Notes: generated by a model not told the origin, from the letters alone. Numbered from the stretch's first letter, positions 1-10,714 are shown. The stretch: 64,000 nucleotides of DNA from Oscheius tipulae (GCA_037178975.1 JASJZH010000005.1:1426001-1490000); one strand, 5' to 3'. A program made the numbers and translations.

Positions 1-590
1 GCTCTCTTTATGTTCTATCTCAAGAAGCATAGTCAGTTTACGACAGTTCGATAAACCTTCTCGATAAGCACCGGTTCCGATTTTACTAGAAAACAGATGT
101 CAAGAAATGTTTATTCTCAAGGTAGAAGGTTTTTGCAGACGAAAGCGCGATAAATTGTCTGCACATCGAGAGAACAGTCAAATTTGTATGGCTTGTAGCC
201 TTGGCCTCCCGCGAACTCTTCTGCAAAAAGCTATAGAAAAGCTGATACCTCAGTAGACATACAAACCCAGTTGTACCCACAACGGTGCATCCGGTGCCTA
301 AATCTGGTGATCATTTGGGGTCCCGTCTGTCTAGATCCATTTGTTGTTCACATTCAGAAGTGCAATCTCTGGTCGGAATAGTCCTGAGCAATTCCTGTAG
401 CAGAGAGCTGGCTGACAACATAGTTTTCCTAGAAAGTGTTAATTGAAGTCAGATGACCGCCAATACTCTCGGCACAGGCCGCATCACCACAACTCTTGCT
501 TCTGTCAATAAAAGTTCGGTAGCAAGAGTTGGTCGTAGAAGTACATCCATCTCGCAACGAGTTCAAGAATATTAGTTGAACAGGTTGGAT
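1..590 (-). pseudogene. C-type lectin-like domain fragment, copy A
   Basis: Read on the minus strand, bases about 531-390 give a C-type lectin-like stretch: SCYRTF, then CGDAACAESIGGHLTSIN, the usual CxxxGGHLxSI core in which a cysteine is followed by the small-residue and HL-(A/T)-SI motif. A stop codon follows at once, where copy B at 9300-9500 reads HTSDELYFVSELSATG, and the homology then resumes (VVSQLSATGIAQD). The rest (1-280) matches an inverted stretch at 25825-26095 that includes a run encoding SSREAKATSH or related residues. CTLD proteins are usually secreted or membrane-bound and bind sugars or other ligands. This copy is broken, and no signal peptide could be placed. The segment continues into a 100-bp stretch shared with 9630-9705. 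Confidence 0.55.
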
Positions 591-690
591 TTTCTAAAAA
601 TTGGTCTGTCTCTGTCTCAACCTACATCCACAGGTTCGTTCCTTTTTGGACTCTCATACACTGTCCGCCTTGAGAGATAGCACTAAGAGA
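590..690. repeat. segment shared with 9630-9705 (edge of lectin-like duplication)
   Basis: Both places carry a CTGTCTC-rich lead, CCTAC..CCACAG.TTCGTTCCT and CACTG.CCGCCTTGAGA in the same order and orientation, next to a minus-strand lectin-like fragment. The duplicated block therefore reaches past the lectin exons. It ends close to where the SecA-like homology begins. Confidence 0.55.
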
Positions 691-2788
691 TCAACAACAG
701 AGAGGGGAAGTCGTTTATTATTACAGCTCTCTGAAGGAAGCCTACAAGAGCAATATTGTTTATGGGGATATCAGTCCATTTGAGCGCGATTATCTTCTTC
801 GTGAGTACTACAAGAAGAACATTTTGGGAAGCAGAAAACAGGAACATGTCATTGTGGACGAGAGCGACAGCATGTACTTGGATTATGGAAACAACATGCT
901 GTATCTGTCTCATGTAGTACCCGGATTGGTTCTTCTGGAATCTCTGTTCGTATTCATTCACAAGGAAGTATATTCGAACAGGTCCACGGAAAAGCTTACA
1001 TCGATGTCTTCCGCACTACGCAAGCAAGTCTTATCAGATCTATTTGGGACAGTTGCAAAAGATGATACTGCCAAGCTAGGGACGAGCAGAACAGTTCTCA
1101 AATTAACGCCATTTGGAGATTACTGTCAAAGCATAAAGTTATTGGAGAAGATGAAATTCTTCTTGAGAAGCCGTCAGAAGAGATGCAAGCATTTGCAACA
1201 GATATTAAAGCAAATTTCGGAGGAACTGTTACAATATCGCTGCTGGCTATGATTCTTATTGTGGAGCACAGTAAGAGAGATATCATCGTACCGGAATAGT
1301 TGAAACCGTACATATTCCTGCACATGGACGAATTCATTAAAAATGCGTTCAAGGGCCTGTTTTTGAAGAACAAGGACGAGTTTATTGTAGATCTGGATAG
1401 AAACAATACAGGATCCGATCTGCATCCCGGTGTCACAATTATTGACAAAGAAACCTCAATGGCTAATTCCCAGTGGAGTGAAGGACTACATGAATTCTTG
1501 CAGTTGAAACATGGCTGCCGGTTGTCGCCTATCAGTTTGCAAGCAGTTTTCATATCAAATGTAACTTATTGGCCATTAAAGCCATGGATTTGGGAGAAGT
1601 ACTCCCAAATCAATGGCTTCAATGGCACTCTTGGATCAAATGAGGAAAGCCGAAGTCTACGACAACTTTACAATGCTGACGTTATTCGAATACCTACGTG
1701 GAGGCCAAAAAATTTCTATGAAAAAGTTCCTGTTCTGTGTCCTATCTCGACGCTCTGGATTAAGGCAATTGCCAAAAACCTCCTAGAAGTTGCTGTAGAA
1801 GAAAACAGAAGCATACTTGTCATCTGCCAGACAATTGATTCTGTGGAAAATCTGAAGAAGAACTTGCTGGCTTACATGGAGAAGGAAATGCCTTAGTATG
1901 CTCAACTAATAAAAGCAGCAATACACGAGAGATTATGAAGAATTTGATTTTGTAAGCGGAGATCTGAAGCCTGGTCAGCTTATTCTGTCAACAAATTTGG
2001 CTGGCCGAGGGATCGACATTATCTTATCTGAAAAGCTAAAGACTAATGGAGGCCTTCATGTAATCATTATTTTCCTTCCTGAAAATAGCCGAACACCTTG
2101 AAAGAAGTATCAGCGTTGAAAGAAGATAAATTACCTGCGATCCAGCAGATCATCTACTTCTCCTTACTGGACGAATGGGCTCTTTGGCTAGATAAACAAG
2201 CTGAGAACATCAAATTCTATGAGAAAAGTGCTAATGAGAGAGAAAAACGCCATATCATTGCAATGACTGAGAAATTTTTCTCTACTGAAAAACAACAACA
2301 TGGTCGAAATATTAGATTCGATAAAGTGGATCAAGTCTCCCCAACCGCTTATCAGCAGTGCCTTGAGCTTAATGTCAACGAATCATAAGACGTTCGCTCT
2401 TTCATTTCTTGATACAGTTCTGACCGCTCATCCGGACTACTCGGCGGAAGCGCTATACTACAAAGGAATTTTTACACAACAAGGATTTCGTCAGTACAAA
2501 AAATTCGAACAAGAAATCGTTTTCGAGAAGAAAATGGATTACATCACTCGTCCAATTCCAATTGCCTTAACTGGAGCGAAAAACTGCCTTTTTAAAATAA
2601 GGCAAACATACAGTACATTGGAAGAACTTCCCAATGATCAAGTTAAATACGATGAAAAAAGTACGATGGAAGCTATGGATCTTCTTATCAGATCTCGCAG
2701 CATTCTTGGCAAAAATAATGAAGAAAAAAAGGTTGAACGACGTGGTGCAGATCTTAAAACAGAGTGCCAATCAACATTTACTTTCTAG
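668..2788 (+). pseudogene. SecA-like translocase motor ATPase, 5'-truncated and frame-broken
   Basis: SecA-like DEAD-type motors couple ATP hydrolysis to polypeptide movement in bacteria; divergent SecA-like proteins also occur in some invertebrate genomes, where their role is unknown to me. Visible in order: ALRDQQQRGEVVYYYSSL and YKSNIVYGDISPFERDYLL (the region before motif II), HVIVDESDSMYLDYGNN (motif II, DE.D), HMDEFIKNAF, then ANSQWSEGLHEFLQLKHG, FNGTLGSNEE (the TGTLGS motif), RSILVICQTIDSVENL, and STNLAGRGIDIIL with NGGLHVI (C-terminal helicase motifs), followed by a charged tail and an HPDYSAEALYYKGI stretch that resembles a TPR helix pair. The Walker A portion is absent upstream. There is a frame change near 1080-1110, an in-frame TAG at 1297-1299, and further frame changes near 1895 and 2390. 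Some breaks could be unrecognised introns, but a decayed gene is the simpler reading. Confidence 0.7.
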
Positions 2789-3017
2789 GTGGGTATTGGC
2801 TAGACCGTATTTCGGTTTTGATATACAGTATAAAAACAGTTAAAAAAATTAAAATTGCTATCGTAACACTACCAAACTTTGGGTGAAAGTAGGTCACATT
2901 AAGCTCTCCTGCTACACCAAGTTTCAGCCGATTTACTTTTTCAATCGCCGAGCTAGGTTCATTTTTTCACTTTTTGGGTTCAGAACTCGCAGCATTCTCG
3001 TACCCACAGAATTTTTT

Positions 3018-3163
3018 GTAGTTAGGCATTTGGAACGTTACTAAGCCTACCCTATGTAGGACTAATAGATCTAGGATAACCCTGCAAAATACTACTTAGA
3101 TCAGACAGGCAGTTTTCTCAAATACTCGTTTCGGCTATGCCACGTTCCGAATAACTAACTACA
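3018..3163. repeat. imperfect palindrome, probable small MITE
   Basis: GTAGTTAGGCATTTGGAACG at 3018 pairs with CGTTCCGAATAACTAACTAC ending at 3163. Flanking bases (ACTCGCA..ATT..TTGTAG) extend the match outward on both sides. No clear target duplication was found. Confidence 0.4.
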
Positions 3164-3230
3164 AACAATTTTGCGAGTCCAAGAGTGCCACGTCTAACTT
3201 CGAAAAGTAAAAAAAAACGAAAAAGCAAAT

Positions 3231-3240
3231 GGGGGGGGGG
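3231..3240 (+). repeat. G10 homopolymer
   Basis: Ten consecutive G residues between an A-rich stretch and TCACAA. One of four G/C runs of at least ten bases in the window. Confidence 0.95.
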
Positions 3241-3612
3241 TCACAATTATCAGACATGATAGAAATGTACTCGATCGAGCTGAACTCCTGCTCGAGGCCT
3301 ATTTGTTGCAACTTTTTAGAGGTTATGAAGTGCAACATGAAGAATGTATAGCTGTTTTCCAAGCTGTGACTGGAAATATAGAAGACATTGTTGGACATGC
3401 TGTTACTATCTCCGATTTCTCACTTAAAACTGACGACTACGACCGAATGTTTGCTCGCAAACGAGACTGCCAACAACTTGGCTTTATTCCCGTCCAGATG
3501 CTGTATCAATATTTCAACTGGATCCAGGAAAAACATGAGAAAGCTTTTAATGGTCACAAACTGATAGATGTAAAGTGGAGGTGTTACCTTTGCCAAGTGT
3601 TAACGGGTTCTG
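3240..3612 (+). CDS. exon of unknown protein downstream of the SecA-like gene
   Basis: An open frame beginning before 3300 reads RGYEVQHEECIAVFQAV, then RMFARKRDCQQLGFIPVQ and YFNWIQEKHEKAF, and stays open to about 3610 where the 3' tail of a minus-strand LINE begins. Composition and lack of stops look like real coding sequence. It could be a 3' part of the SecA-like gene or a separate gene, because the strand and spacing fit either. No domain is recognised. The inserted LINE ends the frame. Confidence 0.35.
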
Positions 3613-3638
3613 GGAATTTATTTATTTATTGCAATTAT

Positions 3639-5300
3639 CTAGTCTTCGACTATTGCTGATCTGATGTTCTTCCATTCCTGATTGTTTTTTGTCCACCATG
3701 AGTGTCCAGCCTCTCTTTGCACTTCATCGATCCATCGTAGGCGTTGTCTTCCAGGCTGTCTTCTGCTCTCGAGTGGAATCCACACTGATATCGTTTTTGA
3801 CCATCTCGAGGCTTCCATCTTGGTGGTTTTCTCGGCCCAGAGGAGCTTCAAACAGAGTGCTTTCTTCCTCCAGTCTATCAGCTTTGTCCTATCTCGCACT
3901 CTCTCATTTGTCCATCTGTCTAGGGTGGAGATGCCAATCATCCTTCGTTCCATCCTTCTTTGGCAGATCTCAATGTAGTTCTTCTCTGCTTCTTTCAAGG
4001 GCCAGGTCTCGGCTCCGTATAGTGCTACAAGACTGATGTATGACTCAAACAGCAACTTGCGCTTCTTCATGGAGATGTTTTGGATATTGGACATTAGTAC
4101 CGTCTTTTTGGTGTTAACTTCGAGACCAACCGTCCTCATCGCAGTCGTGAGCTTGTACATCATCCGTTCCATGCCTGGTCTGCTCCTGGAGAAAAGGGCC
4201 ATGTCGTCCGCATATCCTAGAATGGTCAGCTGTTGGCCATTGATTCGGATGCCTTCCTCTTCCCATTCAATTTTGTTGATTGCATAGCTCAGTGTAGCAT
4301 TGAAGAGCTTCGGACTGAGCACATCTCCTTGACGTACTCCTCGTTTGACATCAACAGGAACCCGGGAGCCATTGATCAGGATGAATGTAGAACCCGACTC
4401 GTAGATGCGTCGGAGCATCTTGATCAGAGTGGAGTTGATTCCCATCTCCGCCAGAGCGTTCCACGTCGACTGCCAGCTGATTGTATCGAAGGCTTTCTTA
4501 GAATCAATGAAGCCCAAACACAGTTTAAGGTTGTGTTCAGTGCTCTTCTCAATGATCTGTTTGACAGAGTACAGGTTATCCATCGTAGAATAGCCTTTCC
4601 GAAAGCCCGTTTGCCATTCATCTGCTTGCTCGTCTAGGCATCGTTCCATACGTCTCATAAGTACTCGAGTGATTACTTTTGCACAGGATTGCAACAGGCA
4701 GATGGGTCTGAAGTTTGACGGATCGTCCGAATCACCTGATTTGTGGAGGAGTGTGACGATGGCCTCAGTCAATCCTTTGGGTACAGCTCCTCCGTCCATG
4801 AGGTGATTCAGGATGTTGCAGATTACTTGCCCGGCTTCATCTTTAGCGTGGAAGAGCATCGATGGTGATAGTCCGTCCGATCCAGACGCTCCAGATCTTC
4901 GGAGCTGAGTGATGGCATGTAGGACTTCGTCTGGTTCAAAACGAGGTAGATCTTCAGAGTTTCTGGAGGCAGAGGGAGGAATGAGTCCTTGATCAGCGTA
5001 GAGTCCGTCAAAGAACTCCTTGAACTTCTTTACCGTCTCTCTCTGTGAATAGGCCTTGGTATTCTTTTTTGCTGACATCATCCTCTTCTTCGTAGTCTGA
5101 GTGGCCAGAGCAGCATCTTTCAAACTTCTTCCCTGTTCTACCGCTCTTCTCAACACTTCTACTTTCCTTGTAACCAGATCGGCTTTTACCATTCTGCGTG
5201 CCTGTTGAGTGAGAATCGCATAAGAGATTCTACCTGCAGCTGTGTCGTCGTCTCTGGCTAGCCGTCTCGAGTGAAGAATAGCCTTCGTTGTAGTAGTCAT
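3639..5300 (-). CDS. LINE reverse transcriptase, C-terminal part of ORF
   Basis: A 553-codon uninterrupted frame. Motifs in order: LRRSGASGSDGLSPSM (RT motif 1 region), SNFRPICLLQSCAKVI, WQTGFRKGYSTMDNL, GFIDSKKAFDTISW (catalytic D), VRQGDVLSPKLFN, ILGYADDMALFSRS (the YADD catalytic pair), then VNTKKT and a C-terminal region with YGAETWPL and RRMERRMIGISTLDRW. This layout fits RTE and related LINEs. The catalytic residues are present, so the RT could be functional, but its endonuclease half sits in other frames. It copies its own RNA at nicked target DNA. Confidence 0.85.
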   Translation of the reverse strand: MTTTTKAILHSRRLARDDDTAAGRISYAILTQQARRMVKADLVTRKVEVLRRAVEQGRSLKDAALATQTTKKRMMSAKKNTKAYSQRETVKKFKEFFDGLYADQGLIPPSASRNSEDLPRFEPDEVLHAITQLRRSGASGSDGLSPSMLFHAKDEAGQVICNILNHLMDGGAVPKGLTEAIVTLLHKSGDSDDPSNFRPICLLQSCAKVITRVLMRRMERCLDEQADEWQTGFRKGYSTMDNLYSVKQIIEKSTEHNLKLCLGFIDSKKAFDTISWQSTWNALAEMGINSTLIKMLRRIYESGSTFILINGSRVPVDVKRGVRQGDVLSPKLFNATLSYAINKIEWEEEGIRINGQQLTILGYADDMALFSRSRPGMERMMYKLTTAMRTVGLEVNTKKTVLMSNIQNISMKKRKLLFESYISLVALYGAETWPLKEAEKNYIEICQRRMERRMIGISTLDRWTNERVRDRTKLIDWRKKALCLKLLWAEKTTKMEASRWSKTISVWIPLESRRQPGRQRLRWIDEVQREAGHSWWTKNNQEWKNIRSAIVED

Positions 5301-6190
5301 CCTTGGAGGCAGAGTGTCAGCTGTCTAGTGCTGCGGCCTTCAACTTTTTCTTCAGATCCTCGCATTGTCTCTGTACTGGAAAATTGTCTTCGGTATTCCT
5401 AATCGCGTTTGCCGTCATCATATTGTCCTTGAACTTGGAAGCAATTAAGCGAAAGTTGCTCTTCCGAGTGTAACTTTTCGTTTGTTTCAGATTGTTCCTC
5501 CAGACTTGCATCCTAATCATGCGATGGTCAGAGTTGTACACGAAGTTGTTCAGAATAGAAACGTCTTTCACGGCTAGGTGTCTTCTGCCAGCGATGTAGT
5601 CAATCTGATTCCGAGTGACTCCATTCGGACTCCTCCAGGTCTAAAGTCGTTTGGCACGTTTCTCGAGAAAAGTGCTCCAAAGACGTAGATTGTGAGCTCT
5701 GCTTCCATAGTTCCACGAGTGCTTTCCCTCTGTCGTTACCGTCATGAAGCGTAGCCAATCCAACTATATCTCGATTTGATTCGTCTCGACTAATCTTTGC
5801 GTTGAAATCTCCCAGCAGGATTGGAGAGAATCCTTTAGGTGTACATGACATCGAGAGTTGCCAGAAACTCGTCGTATTCCTCGTCTGTTGATGCGGAAGT
5901 AGGTCCGTAGCCGGCTACCATGTAGATCTTCACATCTGGTAACAACAGAGTGGCGCATCTTGCAGAATGAGGAGAGAAGACAGCTTGGCTGGCGTACTGC
6001 TCTTTGATGAGGAAGCCGACACCATGTTGAGACAGCTGTTTGTGCCCACTCCAGAAGAGAACATCCTTCGATTCCAAGAACGTGAGACTTCCTTCTCCTC
6101 GAAGTCGTAGTTCATTTCTGGGAATGCCTTCGAACAAGTGGCTGCTTCATCTCCGAACGTTATTTCATCGCGATTGACAGACGGCTCAAG
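5301..6190 (-). pseudogene. LINE endonuclease domain, frame-broken
   Basis: Upstream part of the same LINE. Pieces in at least three frames give GVGFLIKEQYASQAVF, then MVAGYGPTSASTDEEYDEFL, ILLGDFNAKI (the GDFNA motif of AP-type endonucleases) and NSDHRMIRMQV (the SDH catalytic motif). At least two frame changes, near 5600 and 5840, separate them, so this copy should not be able to nick DNA. Confidence 0.75.
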
Positions 6191-6596
6191 AATATTCCTG
6201 CAATCCCGTTCAAGGAAACCAAACTACAAGTCGGACTGTTTGATCTCGTAAGAGAGTCCAGAAACTCGGAAAATTATGTCTACTTCGAATGTACGATGGC
6301 GCAAATAAACAATGCAAGCTTACGTCGAAATAGTTGGAACACTCAATCCTCTGGTGCTGAAAGAGAAAAAAATGTTGAGCAAATTTGACTTCATAACTAA
6401 AAGACGGTGATGATTGAGCTGGGAATTATAGCAGTGGAGGCACAGTGGATTTTAAAGAAAATGAAAAACGGGAGGAATACTGACAATGAAATGGAACTAA
6501 CACCATGGAAGTATTCAGCCTTGTTAATTCACTATTGAGCTACTGTTTAATCGACACTTTTGCTATGGCTATGCATTAAAATGCATAAAATCGACA

Positions 6597-7146
6597 GTGG
6601 AGAGATGTCTCAATGGAGAAGACGTAAAACACAAAGTTCTACTTCCACTCAATCCATACGAGGACCTTTATCACAGTCTTATTAGCCACGGAATATTAGT
6701 CGACAATCGAGTCGCTGAATACTTCACCGTTTATTTTAAAGAATATGAGGGTAACATGAATCCTTTCAAGAAAGTCGAAGGAATTTCACCAGAGCTTTAC
6801 GATAGATTGCGAGACAAATCCCCATGGATCAAAGTGAACTTCTGCAAACTGAGATTATTTCAGGTTCTCAAAACCTAAAACGTTGGTTTTCAGAGAGAAA
6901 AATGTACCTGCTAGTTCTGAAATAAGGCGCGTTTTCACTAATGGTATGGGACAAATAGCTTATATTGAGAAAGCTAACAAATGGAAATGGTACTTCGGTG
7001 TCTTCACTATTGCTCTTCTTATAATATGTCCTCTTTTTATGACTCCTATAACTGGTATTGTGATATTTGCAGTAGTCGGGAGTGGTCTCTACTTTATAAA
7101 CATGTTCTCGGAGAGCCGAAAAGTAGGTGTTTATCTGTTTAAAAAC
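6597..7146 (+). CDS. exons of a membrane protein, unrecognised
   Basis: Two adjoining open stretches. The first reads NPYEDLYHSLISHGILV and VAEYFTVYFKEYEG; the second, from 6883, contains RRVFTNGMGQIAYIEKANKW followed by two hydrophobic spans (residues about 44-60 and 64-80, FGVFTIALLIICPLFM and ITGIVIFAVVGSGLYF) with a short turn, a likely helical hairpin. After NMFSESRK a GTAGGT donor is possible. Its place downstream of the SecA-like gene, beyond an inserted LINE, suggests one decayed transcription unit, but that is inference. Confidence 0.35.
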
Positions 7147-7241
7147 TGAATAATATGTAGCATTTTGCTAAATTCGAGATGAACAGACAGGATGAAGTCG
7201 AGGTTTGGATCAATTTTTGTACGCAGTATGTTTTATTGCAG

Positions 7242-7714
7242 GACTTCCAACGTAGAAAGAAACAAATTCAAAGTTGCTCTTCGTAAGTGTCGCTCCCGAC
7301 CTTTTGACCAGATTCCCCGCCTCAAAGAGGAGGACCCTTTGACTCGTGTGTTCGCGTGTTCGTATGTAAGTGTGTGGCGTCCTCGCTGTAATTATGTACC
7401 ACCTCCTATATCTCTCTATACACCAACCAATAAACTAGTATTCGAACCATTAGTGAACGGTAATATATATCGTAGGATAGACGCATACAGACTCTCAACT
7501 CACAATAGACTATCTTCTTATAATAGCCGTCTGTCCTACGAACAGTAAGTTTGTCCTTGGTCATGCTGCGACAAGTATTCGCTTCACAGGCTGCAAGGAA
7601 ACAGTTGATAAATGCTTTGACAAAAGCCAGATTTTGCCTGATTTGAAAAAGTTCCTGGATTGTTACATCGTCACACACATAAAGCGTCATCTAGTTAGTT
7701 TTTGAACTAAACGT
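7242..7714 (+). pseudogene. host exon split by a solo LTR
   Basis: After a TTTTATTGCAG acceptor the frame reads SNVERNKFKVALRK up to 7287. Beyond the LTR (7288-7544 plus a 5-bp target copy) the same frame resumes at 7550 as FVLGHAATSIRFTGCK and runs to a stop at about 7711. The empty site joins the two halves in one frame. The insertion adds 262 bases (not a multiple of three), so it breaks the frame. No domain is recognised. Confidence 0.45.
7288..7544 (+). mobile_element. solo LTR of the BEL/Pao-like element found at 46435-50560
   Basis: 257 bp, starts TGTCGCTCCC and ends CCTACGAACA, flanked on both sides by GTAAG (7283-7287 and 7545-7549), a perfect 5-bp target-site duplication. It matches the reverse complement of the LTRs at 46435-46691 and 50304-50560, with roughly six base differences by eye. 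Solo LTRs arise by recombination between the two LTRs of a full element. Confidence 0.95.
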
Positions 7715-7869
7715 TCTCTCTTAACAAATCTGAACTGTTAGCAGTTATAAACGGACAACAGCTTCCGGCAGAAGGTGATGGCGATTTCAATTTGAAAAAT
7801 TTCATTTCATGTCGTGCTTGGAAGAATCGTTGACGACATTGTAGAAACGAAGGGAGAACAGCTGTGCAA

Positions 7870-8460
7870 TGAGGTAGGCATCAATTTTTCAGCGTTTTGG
7901 GTAGTAAACAAACACTCGTAAGAACTGATATGCAAATCAGAGTTTTTCAGAGGCAGAGCGTCTGGTTCAAAATCAGAAATCACGGAAACCAAGCCAGGAG
8001 TTTTGGCACACATGATCAAGTCTGCCATTCAGCGTCCCTTCTCTTTAAAGGAGTCATCCATTTGTTCCCCGAGCGTGGTTTCCTTTTCAACGTTTATAAT
8101 TTTGTGCTTCTTCGGAATCGGCAATCTATATATAAATTTGAAGCCAAGAACTTTGCATGTGGAAAACCACTGAGAATAACCATCCAGCTAAATGAAAATT
8201 TCTTTGCTATCACCCTTCCTGAGAAAAGTGGCAGTATTCATAGGTTTGTCCGCATGGTTACCCTGCTAATATCGGTTTTAGTGAAGCTTCGGGAATCTAT
8301 GAAGCGCTGTCAGCTGAGCATGAACCGTTCGCTTCGTGCTATGCGCTAGCAGTTGATGCGTTCCAAGCAGACCTCTCCAGAAGAGTGACAGAACTGCCTT
8401 CATATTTTACTAGTCTGTGGCACAGTAACGAAAAACTGATTCCCCCAGTAGCATTTTGAA
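7870..8460 (+). CDS. exons of an unknown protein, possibly the end of the 6597 gene
   Basis: From about 7950 a frame reads RASGSKSEITETKPGV and AHMIKSAIQRPFSLKESS, then a hydrophobic run (VSFSTFIILCFFGIGNLYI), to a stop near 8172. A GTTTTAG acceptor near 8280 could start a last exon reading EASGIYEALSAEHEPFASCY and VDAFQADLSRRVTEL to a stop at 8457. No family is recognised. The exon order is tentative. Confidence 0.3.
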
Positions 8461-8728
8461 TCAGATTACCAATTCATATCACATAGTATTTATAACTGTT
8501 ACGAATAAACAATCTCATGCTTGACAATGTAGGTTTCTAAGCAATCAAAATCTACTTCGCATTGATTGATATCGCTGATATCTCAAGGTTGTGTAGTGCA
8601 CCACCCGATCAGCAGCCTGAAGGCTCTTCATTGGTCAACATCAACAAGCCATTTCAAGGCTCGGACTTCTCAGGAATAGTACGAAATACCTAGACTGCAT
8701 ATATCAGTAAGTACCCACGCCAGTGGTT
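8461..8728. other. no gene seen
   Basis: AT-rich sequence with short palindromes (ATATCGCTGATATC near 8570) and no convincing coding frame. Confidence 0.5.
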
Positions 8729-9520
8729 TCAGCTTCCACACACTGGTAAAAGATTGCGTCCATGTAGAACAGTTGTATTTTTGCCATAAAGATGCGGTTT
8801 CTTAAATCGCATTAGCCCATGAAATTTATAGATCGTACCGAAACTTATGACCGGGGATGAATCCAAGAATTTCGTGTTGAAAGTAAATGAGCGAAATCGA
8901 GTGGCTAGGTAATAGGGAGTGACGAAATAGTATACAGGAAAGAAGCGGTGAAATACCTGCGGTATCGGAGCGATCCTCGTTACTGACACAGGGAGACAGA
9001 GAGACAATGAGAAAGAAGACAGAGAGGTAGAAACACGCATCCATTCACAAAACTCAACGGAAATAAAGCTTTCATTATCAGGGTAGAGAAGGCTTCTTGC
9101 AGACGAAAGTGCGAAGGGCTATTGTCGCGTCACCATATGTATCGAATTTGAACCGATAACCTTTGATATCAATTCTCTCATCAACATTCAGCTGGAAAAC
9201 AGAAGTGCTACGATTTTTATGACTTGCATATTCATAATGATCTCCAGACTACGGCCTACCCCGGTACCCAAGGCTGGTAGTTCAGTCCATCCAAGCCCAT
9301 GCATTATTATGTATAGAAGTCCAGCACTTGATTACTTCCATCTTGAGGGCTTCCTGTAGCAGATAGTTCGCTAACAAAATAAAGCTCATCAGAGGTGTGA
9401 ATCGAAGCTAAGTGTTCTCCAGAGCCCTCTACGCAGTTAGCCTCTGCATGAGTAGTACGACTTCCAGTAAATGTTCTGTAGCAAGTGCTGAAGGCTATCA
9501 TTGGTCACTTAATAACTAAC
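8729..9520 (-). pseudogene. C-type lectin-like domain fragment, copy B
   Basis: On the minus strand, 9501-9307 gives CYRTFTGSRTTHAEANCVEG then GEHLASIHTSDELYFVSELS, a clear CTLD start (cysteine, HLASIHTSDE). This is the best preserved of the three copies at this point. Bases 9060-9110 repeat the stretch that adjoins copies A and C. Downstream minus-strand frames at 9040-8729 are open but not recognisable as the second half of a lectin fold (no WIGL..W.W.DG). Probably a gene fragment. Confidence 0.5.
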
Positions 9521-9629
9521 CATGTCGAGGAGTTAGCTGGATAGTCTGAGAGACTGGATCGGTCATGCAAATGTATGGGAGCTTGGTAAAACAGTTTGGG
9601 TTTCTAAATTTGGTAGTCCATCCACAGTC

Positions 9630-9705
9630 TTTCTGTCTCTCAGCCTACCCCCACAGATTCGTTCCTCCTTGAATAGCAGCACACTGCCCGCCTTGAGATT
9701 GCAGA
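9630..9705. repeat. segment shared with 590-690
   Basis: Second copy of the 76-100 bp block described at 590-690, again beside a minus-strand lectin-like fragment. Confidence 0.55.
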
Positions 9706-9987
9706 CTTTGACCTATCGGGAACCTTCATTCGTCTCTCTCTCGCTCAATGATCGTATCAAAGGATTCGGCCTTCTACTAAAGAGGACAAATTTGGCTATT
9801 AATACGACAAAGATGGAGCTGTTCATCAACTGTCAACAAAAGGACCAAGGAAGAGTTCATCTTGACTGACGAGGTCAAGAATAATTGGAACTAGCAGATC
9901 ACTAACAAACAGACCTATGCCAACGTAACGAAGCGTCGAGGAAGGAGAGACAACTATCAGCAGGTTAGTAAAAAAATCTTTAAACCA

Positions 9988-10714
9988 TTGATAACTTCTG
10001 CTTCTCAATGTAATCTTAACTGCCTATATTTAAATGCTCGTAGTTTAAAAAACAAATTTGATAGTCTTCGTAACATGATAGCACATCACAAAAGTGATGT
10101 AATAGCAGTAACTGAAACATGGTTATCGAGTCATGTTTCTGACGGTTTAGTTATAGAGGATTTGCCGTATTCTGTGGTTAGGTGTGATCGTAATACCACA
10201 GGGGGTGGTTCTTTTTCTAGTGAAAGATCTTATTTCGTACACGGTGGTAAAAACACTTAAAGAGACGTGTAATGTCTTGGTAATTGATCTTTTTGTCAAT
10301 TTAAGCAGAATTCGATTAGTCTTGGTCTATAGGCCTCCTAATACGAAAGTTATTGATTGTGACAATCTTATGGAATTCATTCAAGACATGGTTAGTTGTG
10401 GGCCTTCCTCTACTGTAGTTCTTGGTGATTTTAATATTCCCATAGGACATCCTGGGGCCTTATTTTATTTCGATCTATTGAATAACCTGATCTTAAAAAA
10501 TAACGTAGACTTCGTTACGTGTAATAATAATATTCTTGACTGGATTTGTTCGTCGGAAGACTGTGTAGTTTCTAATACTATAAAATTAGCCCCGATTGGA
10601 AACTCTGATCATTGCGTCATAAAATTTGACGTAGTTTTATCTTCTGAATTAACTGGTATTGACCTTCCCTTTGCTAATTATAAAAGGGCAGATTTCGACA
10701 GTATAAACAACTAA
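9988..10714 (+). pseudogene. CR1-like endonuclease domain, one frameshift
   Basis: LNCLYLNARSLKNKFDSL (the opening SLNARSLxNK motif of CR1/jockey endonucleases), VIAVTETWLSSHVSDG (the E of TETWL), then in a second frame LVLVYRPPNT, STVVLGDFNIP (GDFN) and IGNSDHCVIKFDV (SDH). The frame change lies near 10210-10250 in a G-rich stretch. Catalytic residues are present in both parts. Confidence 0.8.

Larger units (their letters stand above)
3617..6190 (-). mobile_element. RTE-like non-LTR retrotransposon with (TAAA)n tail
   Basis: Minus-strand LINE with an apurinic-type endonuclease upstream and a reverse transcriptase downstream. Its 3' end is an AATAAATAAATAAA stretch at 3617-3630 on the plus-strand coordinates, read as (TAAA)n on the element strand. 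It lies inside host exonic sequence (3240-3610 on one side, 6597 onward on the other). The 5' limit near 6190 is the last point where endonuclease-like sequence is visible and is approximate. Confidence 0.8.

Noticed and set aside
668-2788. Bacterial contamination suggested by SecA-like sequence
   Set aside because: The gene is continuous with eukaryotic transposons, intron-bearing genes and a LINE insertion, and has eukaryotic-type decay.
3682-5100. Plus-strand open frames over the RTE element
   Set aside because: They are reverse-strand shadows of the intact 553-codon reverse transcriptase.
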